From: Microbacterium mangrovi
GTDB lineage: Bacteria > Actinomycetota > Actinomycetes > Actinomycetales > Microbacteriaceae
Assembly (NCBI RefSeq): GCF_000802305.1
Contig: NZ_JTDK01000011.1
Span: 124,001-188,000, forward strand
Direction: 5' to 3'
DNA length: 64,000 nt
Of the stretch, positions 1 to 8,820 are shown one piece after another. A program made the translations under genes and the position numbers. How positions within the stretch are numbered: position 1 is the stretch's first letter; each line of letters begins with the position of its first letter. The notes beneath the pieces are model-generated. The model saw only the letters and a program-made list of their open reading frames with translations, did not search any database and had not been told where the DNA came from.

Positions 1-1488
1 GGCGTTGAGGTCGGTCAGGATGCCGAGGAGCTCGGCGGCGCGGGCGCGATCCTGACCGAACGTGGGCTCGTCCAGCGCGAGCACCGGGGCCCCCGCGATG
101 AGCGCCGTCCCGACCGACAGGCGGCGCTTCTGGCCACCGGACAGCAGGAACGGATGGAGGTCGGCGTGGGCCGTGAGACCGAACCGGCCGAGCATCTCGT
201 CGACCGCCCGGTCCGGGATGCCGCCGAAACGCAGTTCGTCGCGGACCGTGTGCGCCACGAACTGGTGTTCCGGATTCTGGAACACGAACCCGACCGTCCG
301 CGCACGGGCGCGTGCGTCGAGGCGAGCCAGGTCGGCGCCCGCGATCCGCACCGCCCCGCGCGGTGGGCGGATGACGCCGGCGAGGGCCTGCAGGAGGGTC
401 GTCTTTCCGGCGCCGTTCGCCCCGACGACGGCGACGAACGAGCCCGCCGCGATGTCGAGGTCGATGCCGTGCAGCACCGCGGTGCGTCCGCGCCGGATGC
501 GCAGGTCGCGGACCGAGACGAGGGGAGGGGCGGTGAGGGCCGCGACCGGGGGCTCAGGCGTTTCGTCTCGCTGCGCTCGCTCAACGACCGGGGGGTGAAC
601 GACCGGGGGCTCAACGACCGGGGATCCCGGGATCCGCTCCAGCGCCCCCCGCAGCTGGGTGGGCGTCAGCGGGAGCGGATCGATCGGGTAGCCGGCATCC
701 TGCAGGCGCAGCGCGGCCAGCGTCGAGACCGGCAGCCACACTCCGAGCCCTGCGAGCGTGCGAGCCCGCGAATGCAGCACCTCGTCGACTGGTCCGTCCG
801 CGACGAGGCGGCCGCCGGCATCCAGCACGATCACGCGGGTCGCCAGCTCGACGGCCGCGTCGAGGTTGTGCTCGACGAGCACGATCGCGCGGTCCTGTCC
901 GGCGACCTCGCGCAGCACCGCGTACACCTCGTCGATGCCCTGCGGATCGAGGTTGGCGGTGGGCTCGTCGAGTACCAGCAGCGGGGATCCCATCGCCAGT
1001 GCGGCGGCGATCGCGAGGCGCTGGCGTCCTCCGCCGGACAGCCGGTCGGGGTTGTCGTCGTGCCGGTCGGCGAGTCCGACGCGGCGCAGCGCCTCCGCGG
1101 AGCGCGCCAGCACGTCGGCGACCGGCAGCAGCAGGTTCTCCGGTCCGAACGCGACCTCGTCGAAGACGGTTCCGGTGACCACCTGAGCGTCGGGATCCTG
1201 GAACACCATGCCGACGTGCGCGCTGAGCGCTCCCGGCGTGGATTCGGATGCCACGAGACCGCCCACCTCGATCGTCCCGTCGACGTCGGCGGGAACGTCG
1301 TGGGGGATCAGGCCGTTCAGCGTCAGGGCCAGGGTCGACTTGCCCGAGCCCGACGGTCCGAGCACCAGCACCACCTCGCCGGGGCGCACGTCGAACGACA
1401 CCCCGCGGAGCGCGGGCGACGCGGCATCCGGAAACGACACCGACAGGTCGCGCACGCGCAGCAGGGGCGCCGCCGAAGGGTCAGGCAT
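1..1488 (-). CDS. ECF transporter ATPase with two ATP-binding domains, YkoD-like (3' end beyond window)
   Basis: This is the energising subunit of an energy-coupling-factor vitamin importer and carries both ATPase halves in one chain. 496 residues lie in the window, and the frame is still open at base 1. Domain 1 has a P-loop GPSGSGKST (about 44-52), signature LSGGGRQRL (150-158) and Walker B LLVLDEPT (170-177). Domain 2 has GANGAGKTT (356-364), LSGGQKRRL (450-458) and LALDEPT. ATG 1488 lies 9 bp after the stop of the S-component gene, so the two are co-transcribed. Fused ATPases beside a YkoE-type S component are known from the HMP/thiamine-type YkoEDC system; the T component would lie to the left. 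The substrate is not proven. The linker between the domains (residues about 288-312) is encoded by a repeat-like sequence. Confidence 0.88.
   Translation of the reverse strand, partial: MPDPSAAPLLRVRDLSVSFPDAASPALRGVSFDVRPGEVVLVLGPSGSGKSTLALTLNGLIPHDVPADVDGTIEVGGLVASESTPGALSAHVGMVFQDPDAQVVTGTVFDEVAFGPENLLLPVADVLARSAEALRRVGLADRHDDNPDRLSGGGRQRLAIAAALAMGSPLLVLDEPTANLDPQGIDEVYAVLREVAGQDRAIVLVEHNLDAAVELATRVIVLDAGGRLVADGPVDEVLHSRARTLAGLGVWLPVSTLAALRLQDAGYPIDPLPLTPTQLRGALERIPGSPVVEPPVVHPPVVERAQRDETPEPPVAALTAPPLVSVRDLRIRRGRTAVLHGIDLDIAAGSFVAVVGANGAGKTTLLQALAGVIRPPRGAVRIAGADLARLDARARARTVGFVFQNPEHQFVAHTVRDELRFGGIPDRAVDEMLGRFGLTAHADLHPFLLSGGQKRRLSVGTALIAGAPVLALDEPTFGQDRARAAELLGILTDLNA
553..627. repeat. 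Dispersed-repeat-like sequence inside the ATPase linker
   Basis: Within the coding sequence, three near-identical 15-base units of the type (C/G)AACGACCGGGG(G/A)NN follow a CGTTTCGTCTCGCTGCGCTCGCT-like stretch. They encode the Pro/Val-rich linker (VVEPPVVHPPVVER) between the two ATPase domains. From memory, similar CTCAACGACCGG sequences occur as dispersed intergenic repeats in Microbacteriaceae. A repeat that has settled in a permissive linker is an inference. Confidence 0.5.
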
Positions 1489-1497
1489 GGCGGGCCG

Positions 1498-2049
1498 TCA
1501 GCGGCGCACGGTGCGCGCGACGCCGGCGTTTCGCAGGGCGATGCCGATGCGCAGGCCCACCCAGGTCCACAGCAGCGGTCCGAGGATCAGCACCACGTAC
1601 AGCGTGATCACCGCCCACAGCGGCAGGGCCGCCGCGTTCAGTGCGAATCCCATGACCACGGCCAGGGCGCCGCCGACGATCACGGCGGAGATGAAGTACC
1701 GCCAGGTCTGCCACGACCGGTAGCGGGTGAGGGCGGCGATCCCCTCCTGCAGGCCGCCGATCAGCAGCGCGGTGCCGAGATAGCGGGCGATCCACTGCGG
1801 AGCGAATGCGCTCGCGACGAGAGCCGCGAACAGGTGCGTGAGAAGCGCCACCCAGGGCAGCCGCAGCAGCGACTGCGCGATGATGCCGGGGATGACGTGC
1901 GAGCCGAGCACGAGACCGTACAGGACCGGGACCGCGGCGAACACGACCGGGCTGAGGTAGCCGGCGACCGTGGCCAGCAGCCCGGATGCGACGCCGATCG
2001 CGGCGCAGATCAGGAGGACGCGCGTCGTGAGGGTGCGAGCAGCCGGCAT
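1498..2049 (-). CDS. ECF transporter S component, YkoE-like
   Basis: This is a 183-residue hydrophobic membrane protein with about five to six helices and a basic C-terminus. It acts as the substrate-binding subunit of the ECF importer whose ATPase follows 9 bp downstream. The gene pair (single S component, then fused double ATPase), the length and the mid-protein pattern (LLIGGLQEG, then a TRYRSW loop) match the YkoE family used for HMP/thiamine-like substrates. No thiamine riboswitch is visible upstream, so another substrate is possible. ATG 2049 sits 6 nt after a TAGACT hexamer, which suggests a leaderless transcript. Confidence 0.75.
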   Translation of the reverse strand: MPAARTLTTRVLLICAAIGVASGLLATVAGYLSPVVFAAVPVLYGLVLGSHVIPGIIAQSLLRLPWVALLTHLFAALVASAFAPQWIARYLGTALLIGGLQEGIAALTRYRSWQTWRYFISAVIVGGALAVVMGFALNAAALPLWAVITLYVVLILGPLLWTWVGLRIGIALRNAGVARTVRR

Positions 2050-2055
2050 CGCGCC

Positions 2056-2085
2056 AGTCTATCCGCAGAAGTGAGGGTACCCTAA
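2056..2085 (-). promoter_or_regulatory. Promoter and palindromic operator of the ECF transporter
   Basis: On the minus strand a -10 hexamer TAGACT (2061-2056) lies 6 nt before the ATG. The near-palindrome TTAGGGTACCCTCA (2085-2072) lies where the -35 would be. TTAGG-N4-CCT(A/C)A resembles half of a DtxR/IdeR iron box, but the match is partial and the regulator is unknown. Confidence 0.4.
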
Positions 2086-2092
2086 CCCCTGT

Positions 2093-3052
2093 TCAGATGC
2101 GGCGTCGGCGCCGCGCAAGGCGCACGTGCGGCATCTCGGGGGCCGGGATGCGGGTGTCGTGTCCGGGCACGTCGCCGAACCGGGCATCCTGCGCCTCCCA
2201 CGCCTCGCGGGCCTCGACGATCTCCTCGTGGGTGCGGCCGACGAAGTTCCACCACATCACGATGTCGTCCTCGAACGGCTCCCCGCCGAGCAGGAACACG
2301 GTGGCGTCGGTCGCCGCGTGCACCTCGACGGCGTCGCGGTGCACGCCGAGGTAGAGCAGCTGGTCCGGTCCGGCCGCGGCGCCCGCGACCGAGACCTCGC
2401 CGAAGACCCCCACGACCCCGTACTCCCAGTGCGGGTGCAGCGGCAGCGTCGCCGAGGTGCCGGCCCGCAGGTTCAGCTCCGCGCCGACGATGGGCGTGTA
2501 CGCCGAGGCGGGGGATGCCACCCCCGCGAACTCTCCCAGCACGACGGTCGCGCGGTTCCCGTCGCCCACGTCGACGGTCGGCAGCGCCGTGTGCTGCTCG
2601 AATGCGGGCACGCCGTGACGACGCGACTCGGGAAGGGCGACCCACAGCTGCAGGGCGTCGATGGGCACCGGCCCGTCGCCGGTCGAGTACTCCGAGTGCG
2701 CGATGCCGTCGCCGGCCGTCATGAGGTTCAGCTGGCCGCGGTCGATGAGCACGTCGCTGCCCAGGGTGTCGCGGTGGCGCACCTCGCCGACGAACGGCCA
2801 GGTCACCGTCTGCAGGCCGATGTGCGGGTGCGGATCGACGCGCATCATCGCCTCCTGCGGGCCGAACCGGTCCAGGAAGCACCAGGCGCCGATGAGCGGC
2901 AGGTCCCGCTGCGGCAGCAGCCGCCGCACGTCCATCGCGCGCAGGCCTCCGAGCGGCACCTCTCGGGCCTCGAGCAGGATCGTCCGCGGACCGTCGCAGT
3001 CGGCGGCGGACTCGACGGCGGCGGGCTCGGTGGCGGCATCCAGACGGGTCAT
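2093..3052 (-). CDS. Pirin family protein
   Basis: A cupin-fold protein of 319 residues. The pirin N-terminal domain is clear: a metal-site region around HPHIGLQTVTW, then HRDTLGS and the conserved NLMTAGDGIAHSE segment. These hold the His/Glu ligands of the mononuclear metal centre. The C-terminal cupin (about 190-290) is also present. Bacterial pirins have been linked to quercetin dioxygenase-like activity and to metabolic regulation; the role here is not evident. ATG 3052 lies 6 nt after TACCCT, a leaderless arrangement. It is divergent from the helicase gene and upstream of the ECF transporter on the same strand. Confidence 0.9.
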   Translation of the reverse strand: MTRLDAATEPAAVESAADCDGPRTILLEAREVPLGGLRAMDVRRLLPQRDLPLIGAWCFLDRFGPQEAMMRVDPHPHIGLQTVTWPFVGEVRHRDTLGSDVLIDRGQLNLMTAGDGIAHSEYSTGDGPVPIDALQLWVALPESRRHGVPAFEQHTALPTVDVGDGNRATVVLGEFAGVASPASAYTPIVGAELNLRAGTSATLPLHPHWEYGVVGVFGEVSVAGAAAGPDQLLYLGVHRDAVEVHAATDATVFLLGGEPFEDDIVMWWNFVGRTHEEIVEAREAWEAQDARFGDVPGHDTRIPAPEMPHVRLARRRRRI

Positions 3053-3122
3053 GCCGTCAGGGTACGCTCCCTGCCGAGGATGCGGGTCGGCGGCATCCAG
3101 CCGGGGCTGGCAGACTCGATTG

Positions 3123-5717
3123 ATGCCTGTCTCGCTCCTGGATGCCGTTCCGAGCGGCGCCGACCCCGACGACGTCTACCTGGGGTTCGTCGCCTGGGCC
3201 GAGGATCAGGGCATCACGCTCTACCCCGCGCAGGACGAGGCGGTCATGGAGCTCGTCACCGGCGCGCACGTGATCCTCTCGACGCCGACGGGCACCGGCA
3301 AGTCCCTCGTCGCGATCGCCGCGCACGCGGCATCCCTCGCGCGCGGCGGCCGCACCTACTACACGGCACCGATCAAAGCGCTGGTCAGCGAGAAGTTCTT
3401 CGCCCTCGTCGACATCTTCGGCGCGGAGAACGTCGGCATGGTCACCGGCGACTCGTCCGTCAACGCGGACGCCCCGATCGTGTGCTGCACGGCCGAGATC
3501 CTCGCGAACCTGGCCCTGCGGCAGGGGGCGGATGCCGACGTCGCCCAGGTCGTGATGGACGAGTTCCACTACTACGGCGACCCCGACCGCGGGTGGGCGT
3601 GGCAGGTGCCGCTGCTGCTTCTGCCGCGCACGCAGTTCGTGCTCATGTCGGCGACCCTCGGCGACGTCACCGCGATCGCCGACGACCTCACCCGGCGCAC
3701 GGGCCGCGCCGTCGCGCGGATCACCGGCGTCGAGCGACCCGTGCCGCTGCACTTCGAGTACGTGCGCACCCCGATCCACGAGACCGTCGAGCAGCTGCTG
3801 CACACCGCGCGCTCGCCGATCTACATCGTGCACTTCTCCCAGGCGGCGGCGATGGAGCGCGCGCAGGCGCTGTCGAGCATCCGCATCGTCAGCCGCGAGC
3901 AGCGGGATGCCATCGCCGAGGCGATCGGGGGCTTCCGGTTCACCACCGCGTTCGGACGCACGCTGTCGCGCTACGTGCGCGCGGGCATCGGCGTGCACCA
4001 CGCCGGGATGCTGCCCCGCTACCGGCGCCTGGTGGAGACCCTCGCGCAGCGCGGGCTCCTCCGGGTCATCTGCGGCACCGACACCCTCGGAGTCGGCATC
4101 AACGTGCCGATCCGCGCCGTGCTGCTGACCGCGCTGACGAAGTTCGACGGGCAGAAGATGCGCCAGCTCACCGCGCGCGAGTTCCACCAGATCGCCGGTC
4201 GCGCCGGCCGGGCCGGATACGACACCGCCGGCGACGTCGTCGTGATGGCGCCCGAGCACGAGATCGAGAACGCCGCCGCCATCGCCAAGGCCGGCGACGA
4301 CCCCAAGAAGCTGAAGAAGCTCACCCGCAAGAAGGCGCCGCAGGGGTTCGTGAACTGGACCGAGACCTCGTACGAGCGACTCATCGCCGCCGAGCCCGAG
4401 CCGCTCACCCCGCAGCTGCAGCTCACCGCGGCGATGCTCATCAACGTCATCGCCCGCGGCGGCGACGTGCTCGCAGGCGTCCGCTCGCTCGTCTTCGACA
4501 ATCACGAGCCGAAGGCGCGGCAGTACGAGCTGGCGCGGCGGGCGATCGCGATCTTCCGCACGCTCGTGGTCGCCGGCGTCGTCGAATGGGGCCCCGCGCC
4601 CGGAGGCTCTGCGCGGCGCGCCAGCGACGCGGGGAGTGGGGGTGGGGAGGATGCGGCCGGCATCCGCCTCACCGTCGACCTGCAGCCGAACTTCGCGCTC
4701 AACCAGCCGCTGTCGCCGTTCGCGCTCGCCGCGATCGACCTGCTCGATCCGCAGGTCGAGCTGCGCGAGCCCGGGGCGCCGGCATCCGGAACCGTGGCCG
4801 GCACGGGCCACTACGCGTTGGATGTCGTCAGCGTCATCGAGTCGACCCTCGACGACCCGCGGCCGGTGCTCTCGCAGCAGGAGTTCCGGGCGCGCGGCGA
4901 GGCGGTCGCGGCGATGAAGCGCGACGGGCTCGACTACGACGAGCGCATGGAGGCGCTCGAGGAGATCACCTACCCGAAGCCGCTCGAGGAGCTGCTGACC
5001 CAGTCCTACGAGGTGTTCGCGTCGAGCCAGCCCTGGGTGCTCGACTTCGCACTGCGCCCGAAGTCCGTGGTGCGCGACATGTTCGAGCAGGCGCTGTCGT
5101 TCGCCGAGCTCATCTCGCTGTACCAGCTGGCACGCAGCGAGGGGCTCGTGCTGCGCTACCTGTCCGACGCGTACCGCGCGATTCGGCAGACCGTGCCGGC
5201 CGACGCCCGCACCCCCGAGCTGCTGGATGTCATCGAGTGGCTCGGCGAGATGGTGCGCCAGGTCGACTCGAGCCTCGTCGACGAGTGGGAGTCGCTGATC
5301 AATCCGACCGTCGACCCCGATGCCCCGGTCGTCCCGCCCGCCCCGGCGTCGGTGCTCACGAACCGGCGTGCGTTCAACGTGCTGGTGCGCAACGAGCTGT
5401 TCCGGCGCGTGCAGCTCGCGGCCTTGCAGCGTGACGACGAGCTGGTCGAGCTCGATCCGGATGCCGGCTGGCCCGAAGCCCTGGACGCCTACTACGACGA
5501 GCACGACGAGATCCTCACCGGGGGCGCCGCCCGGTCCACGTCGCTCGTGACGATCGACGAGTCCGGGACCCTGGAGTCGGGCACGTGGGCCGTGGAGCAG
5601 ACCATCGACGACCCGGCCGGCGACCACGACTGGCGCATCCGCGGGGTCGTGGACCTGGCGGCATCCGACGAGGCCGGAACCGCCGTGGTCCGGGTGACCG
5701 AGGTCGTGCGCCTGTAG
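3123..5717 (+). CDS. DEAD/DEAH-box helicase, Ski2-like with DUF3516-type C-terminus
   Basis: An ATP-dependent superfamily 2 helicase of 864 residues, probably acting on RNA. Walker A is STPTGTGKS (53-61), the DExH box is MDEFH (145-149), motif III is MSATL, and motif VI is in QIAGRAGRAGYD. This layout is the actinobacterial Ski2-like family with a C-terminal all-helical DUF3516 region (about 480-860). A short Gly-rich low-complexity insert (about 495-515) interrupts the middle. ATG 3123 is chosen because it fits the family N-terminus and lies 6 nt after CAGACT. In-frame sequence upstream overlaps the pirin gene on the other strand and is not expected to be translated. Confidence 0.9.
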   Translation: MPVSLLDAVPSGADPDDVYLGFVAWAEDQGITLYPAQDEAVMELVTGAHVILSTPTGTGKSLVAIAAHAASLARGGRTYYTAPIKALVSEKFFALVDIFGAENVGMVTGDSSVNADAPIVCCTAEILANLALRQGADADVAQVVMDEFHYYGDPDRGWAWQVPLLLLPRTQFVLMSATLGDVTAIADDLTRRTGRAVARITGVERPVPLHFEYVRTPIHETVEQLLHTARSPIYIVHFSQAAAMERAQALSSIRIVSREQRDAIAEAIGGFRFTTAFGRTLSRYVRAGIGVHHAGMLPRYRRLVETLAQRGLLRVICGTDTLGVGINVPIRAVLLTALTKFDGQKMRQLTAREFHQIAGRAGRAGYDTAGDVVVMAPEHEIENAAAIAKAGDDPKKLKKLTRKKAPQGFVNWTETSYERLIAAEPEPLTPQLQLTAAMLINVIARGGDVLAGVRSLVFDNHEPKARQYELARRAIAIFRTLVVAGVVEWGPAPGGSARRASDAGSGGGEDAAGIRLTVDLQPNFALNQPLSPFALAAIDLLDPQVELREPGAPASGTVAGTGHYALDVVSVIESTLDDPRPVLSQQEFRARGEAVAAMKRDGLDYDERMEALEEITYPKPLEELLTQSYEVFASSQPWVLDFALRPKSVVRDMFEQALSFAELISLYQLARSEGLVLRYLSDAYRAIRQTVPADARTPELLDVIEWLGEMVRQVDSSLVDEWESLINPTVDPDAPVVPPAPASVLTNRRAFNVLVRNELFRRVQLAALQRDDELVELDPDAGWPEALDAYYDEHDEILTGGAARSTSLVTIDESGTLESGTWAVEQTIDDPAGDHDWRIRGVVDLAASDEAGTAVVRVTEVVRL

Positions 5718-5818
5718 CGGTGCGCCGGGCACGGATGGCGGCGATTCGAACGCCTGGCGGTGGATGCCGACCGATCGCGACCGGCATCCGTCCGATCGAC
5801 CGCCATTCGTGACCGCGG
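5718..5818. other. Short intergenic stretch before the toxin-antitoxin pair
   Basis: About 100 bases with no convincing gene. The paired sequences CGGTGGATGCCGACCGATCG and CGATCGACCGCC (about 5757-5803) form an imperfect inverted repeat that could terminate the helicase transcript, but no clear U-run follows. Confidence 0.3.
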
Positions 5819-5858
5819 GTGACATGCAGAGTGCATGCGGGTATGCTGGATTGCATGT
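5819..5858 (+). promoter_or_regulatory. vapBC-type promoter with nested operator palindromes
   Basis: GTGACA (5819-5824), a 17-bp spacer, TATGCT (5842-5847) and ATG 7 nt later form a good sigma70-type leaderless promoter. It contains the perfect inverted repeat CATGCA-GAG-TGCATG (5823-5837) and a second ATGC-N6-GCAT (5843-5856). Such sites are expected for autoregulation by the antitoxin-toxin complex. Confidence 0.6.
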
Positions 5859-6082
5859 CGACCCTGCAGATCCGGGACGTGCCGCCCGACGTGCACCGCA
5901 CGTTGAAGGCGCGTGCCGCGGCATCCGGACGCAGCCTGTCCGAGTATGCGCTCACCGTCCTGCAGCAGGATGCCCGCACCCCGACGCTCGACGAACTCCT
6001 CGAGCGGGTGCGGCTGCGCGGTGCCGTCGACCTCGGCTCCCAGGCGACCGACATCCTCCGCGCGGAGCGTGACGCGGCCTGA
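5855..6082 (+). CDS. Antitoxin, ribbon-helix-helix FitA/VapB-like
   Basis: A 75-residue DNA-binding antitoxin. The N-terminus STLQIRDVPPDVHRTLKARA is a ribbon-helix-helix fold typical of FitA-like antitoxins, and the C-terminal tail should bind and neutralise the PIN toxin. ATG 5855 was chosen over an ATG 36 bp upstream because the promoter hexamer TATGCT ends 7 nt before it and the shorter protein starts exactly with the beta-strand. The stop overlaps the toxin start by one base (TGATG). Autoregulation is likely through the palindromes just upstream. Confidence 0.85.
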   Translation: MSTLQIRDVPPDVHRTLKARAAASGRSLSEYALTVLQQDARTPTLDELLERVRLRGAVDLGSQATDILRAERDAA

Positions 6083-6486
6083 TGGGGCTGGTGCTCGACG
6101 CATCCGTGCTGACGGAGCTGCTCGTGATGAGCCCGCTCGGCGCGCGGGCCCTGACGCACGTGTCACCCGCGCGCGGCGACCTGCACGTGCCGCACCTCGC
6201 CGACGTCGAGTGCACGTCGGTGTTCCGCGGGCTCGTTCGCGGCGGCATCCTGACCTCCGAACGGGCCGGGCAGGCGCTGGTCGACCTGCGGGACTTCCCG
6301 GCGCGGCGCTGGCCCGGCGGCGTGCTCCTCGAGCGCGTCTGGGAGCTGCGCGACAACCTCACCGCCTACGACGCGACGTACGTCGCGCTCGCCGAGGCGC
6401 TGGATGCCGACCTCATCACCGCCGACGCGAAGCTCGCGCGCGGAGCGGCCGGGGCCACCTCGGCCACGATCATCGTGGTCAGCTAG
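6082..6486 (+). CDS. PIN-domain ribonuclease toxin, VapC-like
   Basis: A 134-residue PIN-domain protein, the toxin of a type II toxin-antitoxin pair that would cleave RNA. The acidic residues of the Mg2+ site are visible: Asp6 in MGLVLDAS, Glu in the VECTS segment, Asp in YDATYVALA and Asp in DADLITADAKL. The length is normal for VapC. Its start codon overlaps the antitoxin stop, giving translational coupling. Its 3' end overlaps the convergent GNAT gene by 8 bp. Confidence 0.88.
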   Translation: MGLVLDASVLTELLVMSPLGARALTHVSPARGDLHVPHLADVECTSVFRGLVRGGILTSERAGQALVDLRDFPARRWPGGVLLERVWELRDNLTAYDATYVALAEALDADLITADAKLARGAAGATSATIIVVS

Positions 6487-6772
6487 GCCAGTCGATCTTC
6501 AGGCCGGGAACCTCGGTCTTGCGCAGGTACTTCGTGACGAAGGGGCACAGCGGCACGACGGTCTCGCCGCGGGACGCGACGTCGGCCATCGCCCGCGACA
6601 CGAGCACCTGCCCCAGCCCGCGCCCGCCGAACTCGGGCTCGACCACGGTGTGCGGGAACACGAGTCGTCCCTCCGGATCCGCGTGGAAGAGAGTGAACCC
6701 GGCCGCCTTGCCGTCCACTCGGACCTCGTAGCGGTCAGGTGTGCGGACGACCTCGATCTGCTCATCAGCCAT
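6479..6772 (-). CDS. Small GNAT-like N-acetyltransferase
   Basis: A 97-residue protein of the short GNAT class (YjdJ-like). The acetyl-CoA loop is visible as EPEFGGRGLGQVLVSRAM (the V-x-x-x-(G/R)GxG(L/I)G pattern), preceded by the beta-bulge strand LVFPHTVV. A C-terminal CPFVTKYL segment is characteristic of this subfamily. The substrate is unknown. ATG 6772 lies 7 nt after TAGGCT on the minus strand (leaderless). It is convergent with the toxin gene. Confidence 0.75.
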   Translation of the reverse strand: MADEQIEVVRTPDRYEVRVDGKAAGFTLFHADPEGRLVFPHTVVEPEFGGRGLGQVLVSRAMADVASRGETVVPLCPFVTKYLRKTEVPGLKIDWPS

Positions 6773-6955
6773 GCCTTCGAGCCTAGGGGCGCCGGGCGCT
6801 GGTCGGTTCGGGTGCCAGGTTCTGCGGGTTGTGGGCGTGGAAGTTGGCGCCTGAGGGGTTCAGGCGGTGGGTGCGGTGCTGTGGAGAGTGCGAATCCATC
6901 CACAGATCCGAACGCCGCGGGGCCGGGGTCGGATGCCCCGGGTAGCGTGGTCGAC

Positions 6956-8791
6956 GTGAACGACACCGTCCCGGCGACCAGCACCCTGGATGCATCCACC
7001 TGTCTGCGTGAGGTGTTCGGGTACGACTCGTTCCGGGGCGACCAGCAGGCCATCGTCGACCAGGTGATCGCCGGCGGCGACGCCGTCGTGCTGATGCCCA
7101 CCGGCGGCGGCAAGTCGATCACGTACCAGGTTCCCGCCCTCGTCCGCCCCGGTACCGGGCTGGTGGTCAGCCCCCTCATCGCGCTCATGCACGACCAGGT
7201 GGCTGCCCTCCTCGCCAACGGGGTGCGCGCCGCGTACCTCAACTCGACCCAGCTGCCGCACGAGCGGCAAGAGGTCGAGCAGGCGTACCTCGCGGGCGAG
7301 CTCGACCTCGTCTACGTGGCCCCGGAGCGCCTGAACCTCCCTCAGACCAAGCAGCTCCTGCAGCGGGGGCGGCTCAGCGTCATCGCGATCGACGAGGCGC
7401 ACTGCGTGTCGCAATGGGGCCACGACTTCCGTCCCGACTACCTGCAGCTGGGCGCGCTCGCCGACGACTTCCCGGGCGTTCCCCGCATGGCGCTCACGGC
7501 CACCGCCACGCAGGCGACGCACCGAGAGATCGCCCAGCGCCTGAACCTGCCCGACGCCCGGCACTTCGTCGCGAGCTTCGACCGCCCCAACATCCAGTAC
7601 CGCATCGAGCCGAAGACCGACCCCCGCCGGCAGCTGGTCGCCTTCATCGGGTCGATGCCCGCCGGCGCGACCGGCATCGTCTACGGCCTCAGCCGCAAGA
7701 CCGTCGAGCAGACCGCCGAGTACCTCTGCGGCCAGGGCATCGACGCGCTGCCGTACCACGCGGGCCTTCCGGCCGAGGTGCGGGCAGCCAACCAGTCCCG
7801 GTTCCTCCGGGAGGACGGCGTGGTGATGGTGGCCACGATCGCGTTCGGCATGGGCATCGACAAGCCCGACGTCCGCTTCGTCGCCCACATCGACCTGCCG
7901 AAGTCCGTCGAGGGCTACTACCAGGAGACCGGCCGCGCCGGCCGCGACGGCGAGGCATCCATCGCGTGGATGGCGTACGGGCTCGGCGACGTCGTGCAGC
8001 AGCGCCGGTTCATCGACGCCGGTGAGGGCGACCGGGCGTTCAAGCAGCGCCAGCAGCAGCACCTCGACGCGATGCTCGCGCTCTGTGAGACGGTGGGATG
8101 CCGCCGGCAGAACCTGCTCGGCTACTTCGGCGAGTCGTCCGGTCCGTGCGGCAACTGCGACACATGCCTCACCCCGCCCGAGACGTGGGACGGCCTCGTT
8201 CCCGCGCAGAAGCTGCTGTCGACGATCGTCCGGCTGCAGCGCGAGCGGGGGCAGTCGTTCGGCGCCGGCCACCTGATCGACATCCTGCGCGGTGGCGACA
8301 CGCAGCGCATCCGCCAGCAGGGCCACGACAAGCTGGCGACCTTCGGCATCGGCGCCGATCTCAGTGAACAGGACTGGCGCAGCGTCGTTCGGCAGCTGCT
8401 CGCCCGCGGGCTGCTCGTGTCGCAGGGCGAGTACGGCGTGCTGGGGCTCAGCGAGACGAGCGGCGGGGTGCTGCGCGGCGAGAGCCCGGTTCCGCTGCGG
8501 CGCGACGTGCTCGGGCGCAGCGGCGGCTCGTCCCGGGTGCGCAAGAGCAGCGTTGCCGAACAGGTCGCCGAGGGCGACCGTCCGCTCTTCGAGGCGCTGC
8601 GGGCATGGCGAGCCGAGCAGGCGCGAGAGCAGGGCGTGCCGGCATATGTCGTGTTCAACGATGCAACGCTGCGGGCGCTCGCGCAGCTGCGGCCCGCCTC
8701 GGTGACCGACCTCGACGGCATCAGCGGCATCGGAGCGAAGAAGCGAGAGGCGTACGGCGAGTCCGTGCTCGCGGTGGTGGCCGCCGGCTGA
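6956..8791 (+). CDS. recQ: ATP-dependent DNA helicase RecQ
   Basis: A 3'-5' DNA helicase for recombination and fork repair, 611 residues, close to the family length. Walker A is PTGGGKS (48-54) and the DEAH box is AIDEAHCVSQWGHDFRPDY (144-162), followed by motif VI QETGRAGRDG. The RQC zinc site is supplied by Cys residues in the CRRQNLLGYF and CGNCDTC segments. A C-terminal HRDC domain (about 530-605) ends in GIGAKKREAYGE. I chose the GTG start at 6956 because a TAGCGT hexamer lies exactly 7 nt upstream and because longer in-frame sequence is low-complexity. A GTG at 6947 is the alternative. Confidence 0.92.
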   Translation: MNDTVPATSTLDASTCLREVFGYDSFRGDQQAIVDQVIAGGDAVVLMPTGGGKSITYQVPALVRPGTGLVVSPLIALMHDQVAALLANGVRAAYLNSTQLPHERQEVEQAYLAGELDLVYVAPERLNLPQTKQLLQRGRLSVIAIDEAHCVSQWGHDFRPDYLQLGALADDFPGVPRMALTATATQATHREIAQRLNLPDARHFVASFDRPNIQYRIEPKTDPRRQLVAFIGSMPAGATGIVYGLSRKTVEQTAEYLCGQGIDALPYHAGLPAEVRAANQSRFLREDGVVMVATIAFGMGIDKPDVRFVAHIDLPKSVEGYYQETGRAGRDGEASIAWMAYGLGDVVQQRRFIDAGEGDRAFKQRQQQHLDAMLALCETVGCRRQNLLGYFGESSGPCGNCDTCLTPPETWDGLVPAQKLLSTIVRLQRERGQSFGAGHLIDILRGGDTQRIRQQGHDKLATFGIGADLSEQDWRSVVRQLLARGLLVSQGEYGVLGLSETSGGVLRGESPVPLRRDVLGRSGGSSRVRKSSVAEQVAEGDRPLFEALRAWRAEQAREQGVPAYVVFNDATLRALAQLRPASVTDLDGISGIGAKKREAYGESVLAVVAAG

Positions 8792-8820
8792 GAGTCCGCG
8801 GCATCCCGACCTCACGCTAG

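Noticed and set aside
2050..2092. Thiamine (TPP) riboswitch before the YkoE-like gene
   Set aside because: The gap to the pirin gene is only 43 bp and lacks the CTGAGA and ACCTGA signatures. A leaderless start also leaves no room for one.
3057..5924. A 955-codon open frame antisense to the Ski2-like helicase
   Set aside because: Long antisense frames are common in very GC-rich genes. Its composition (Arg/His/Asp/Gly-rich, no motifs) is that of a mirror frame, and the sense strand has full helicase motifs. Similar antisense frames over recQ, coaBC, the GH3 gene, eccC and the antiporter were rejected for the same reason.
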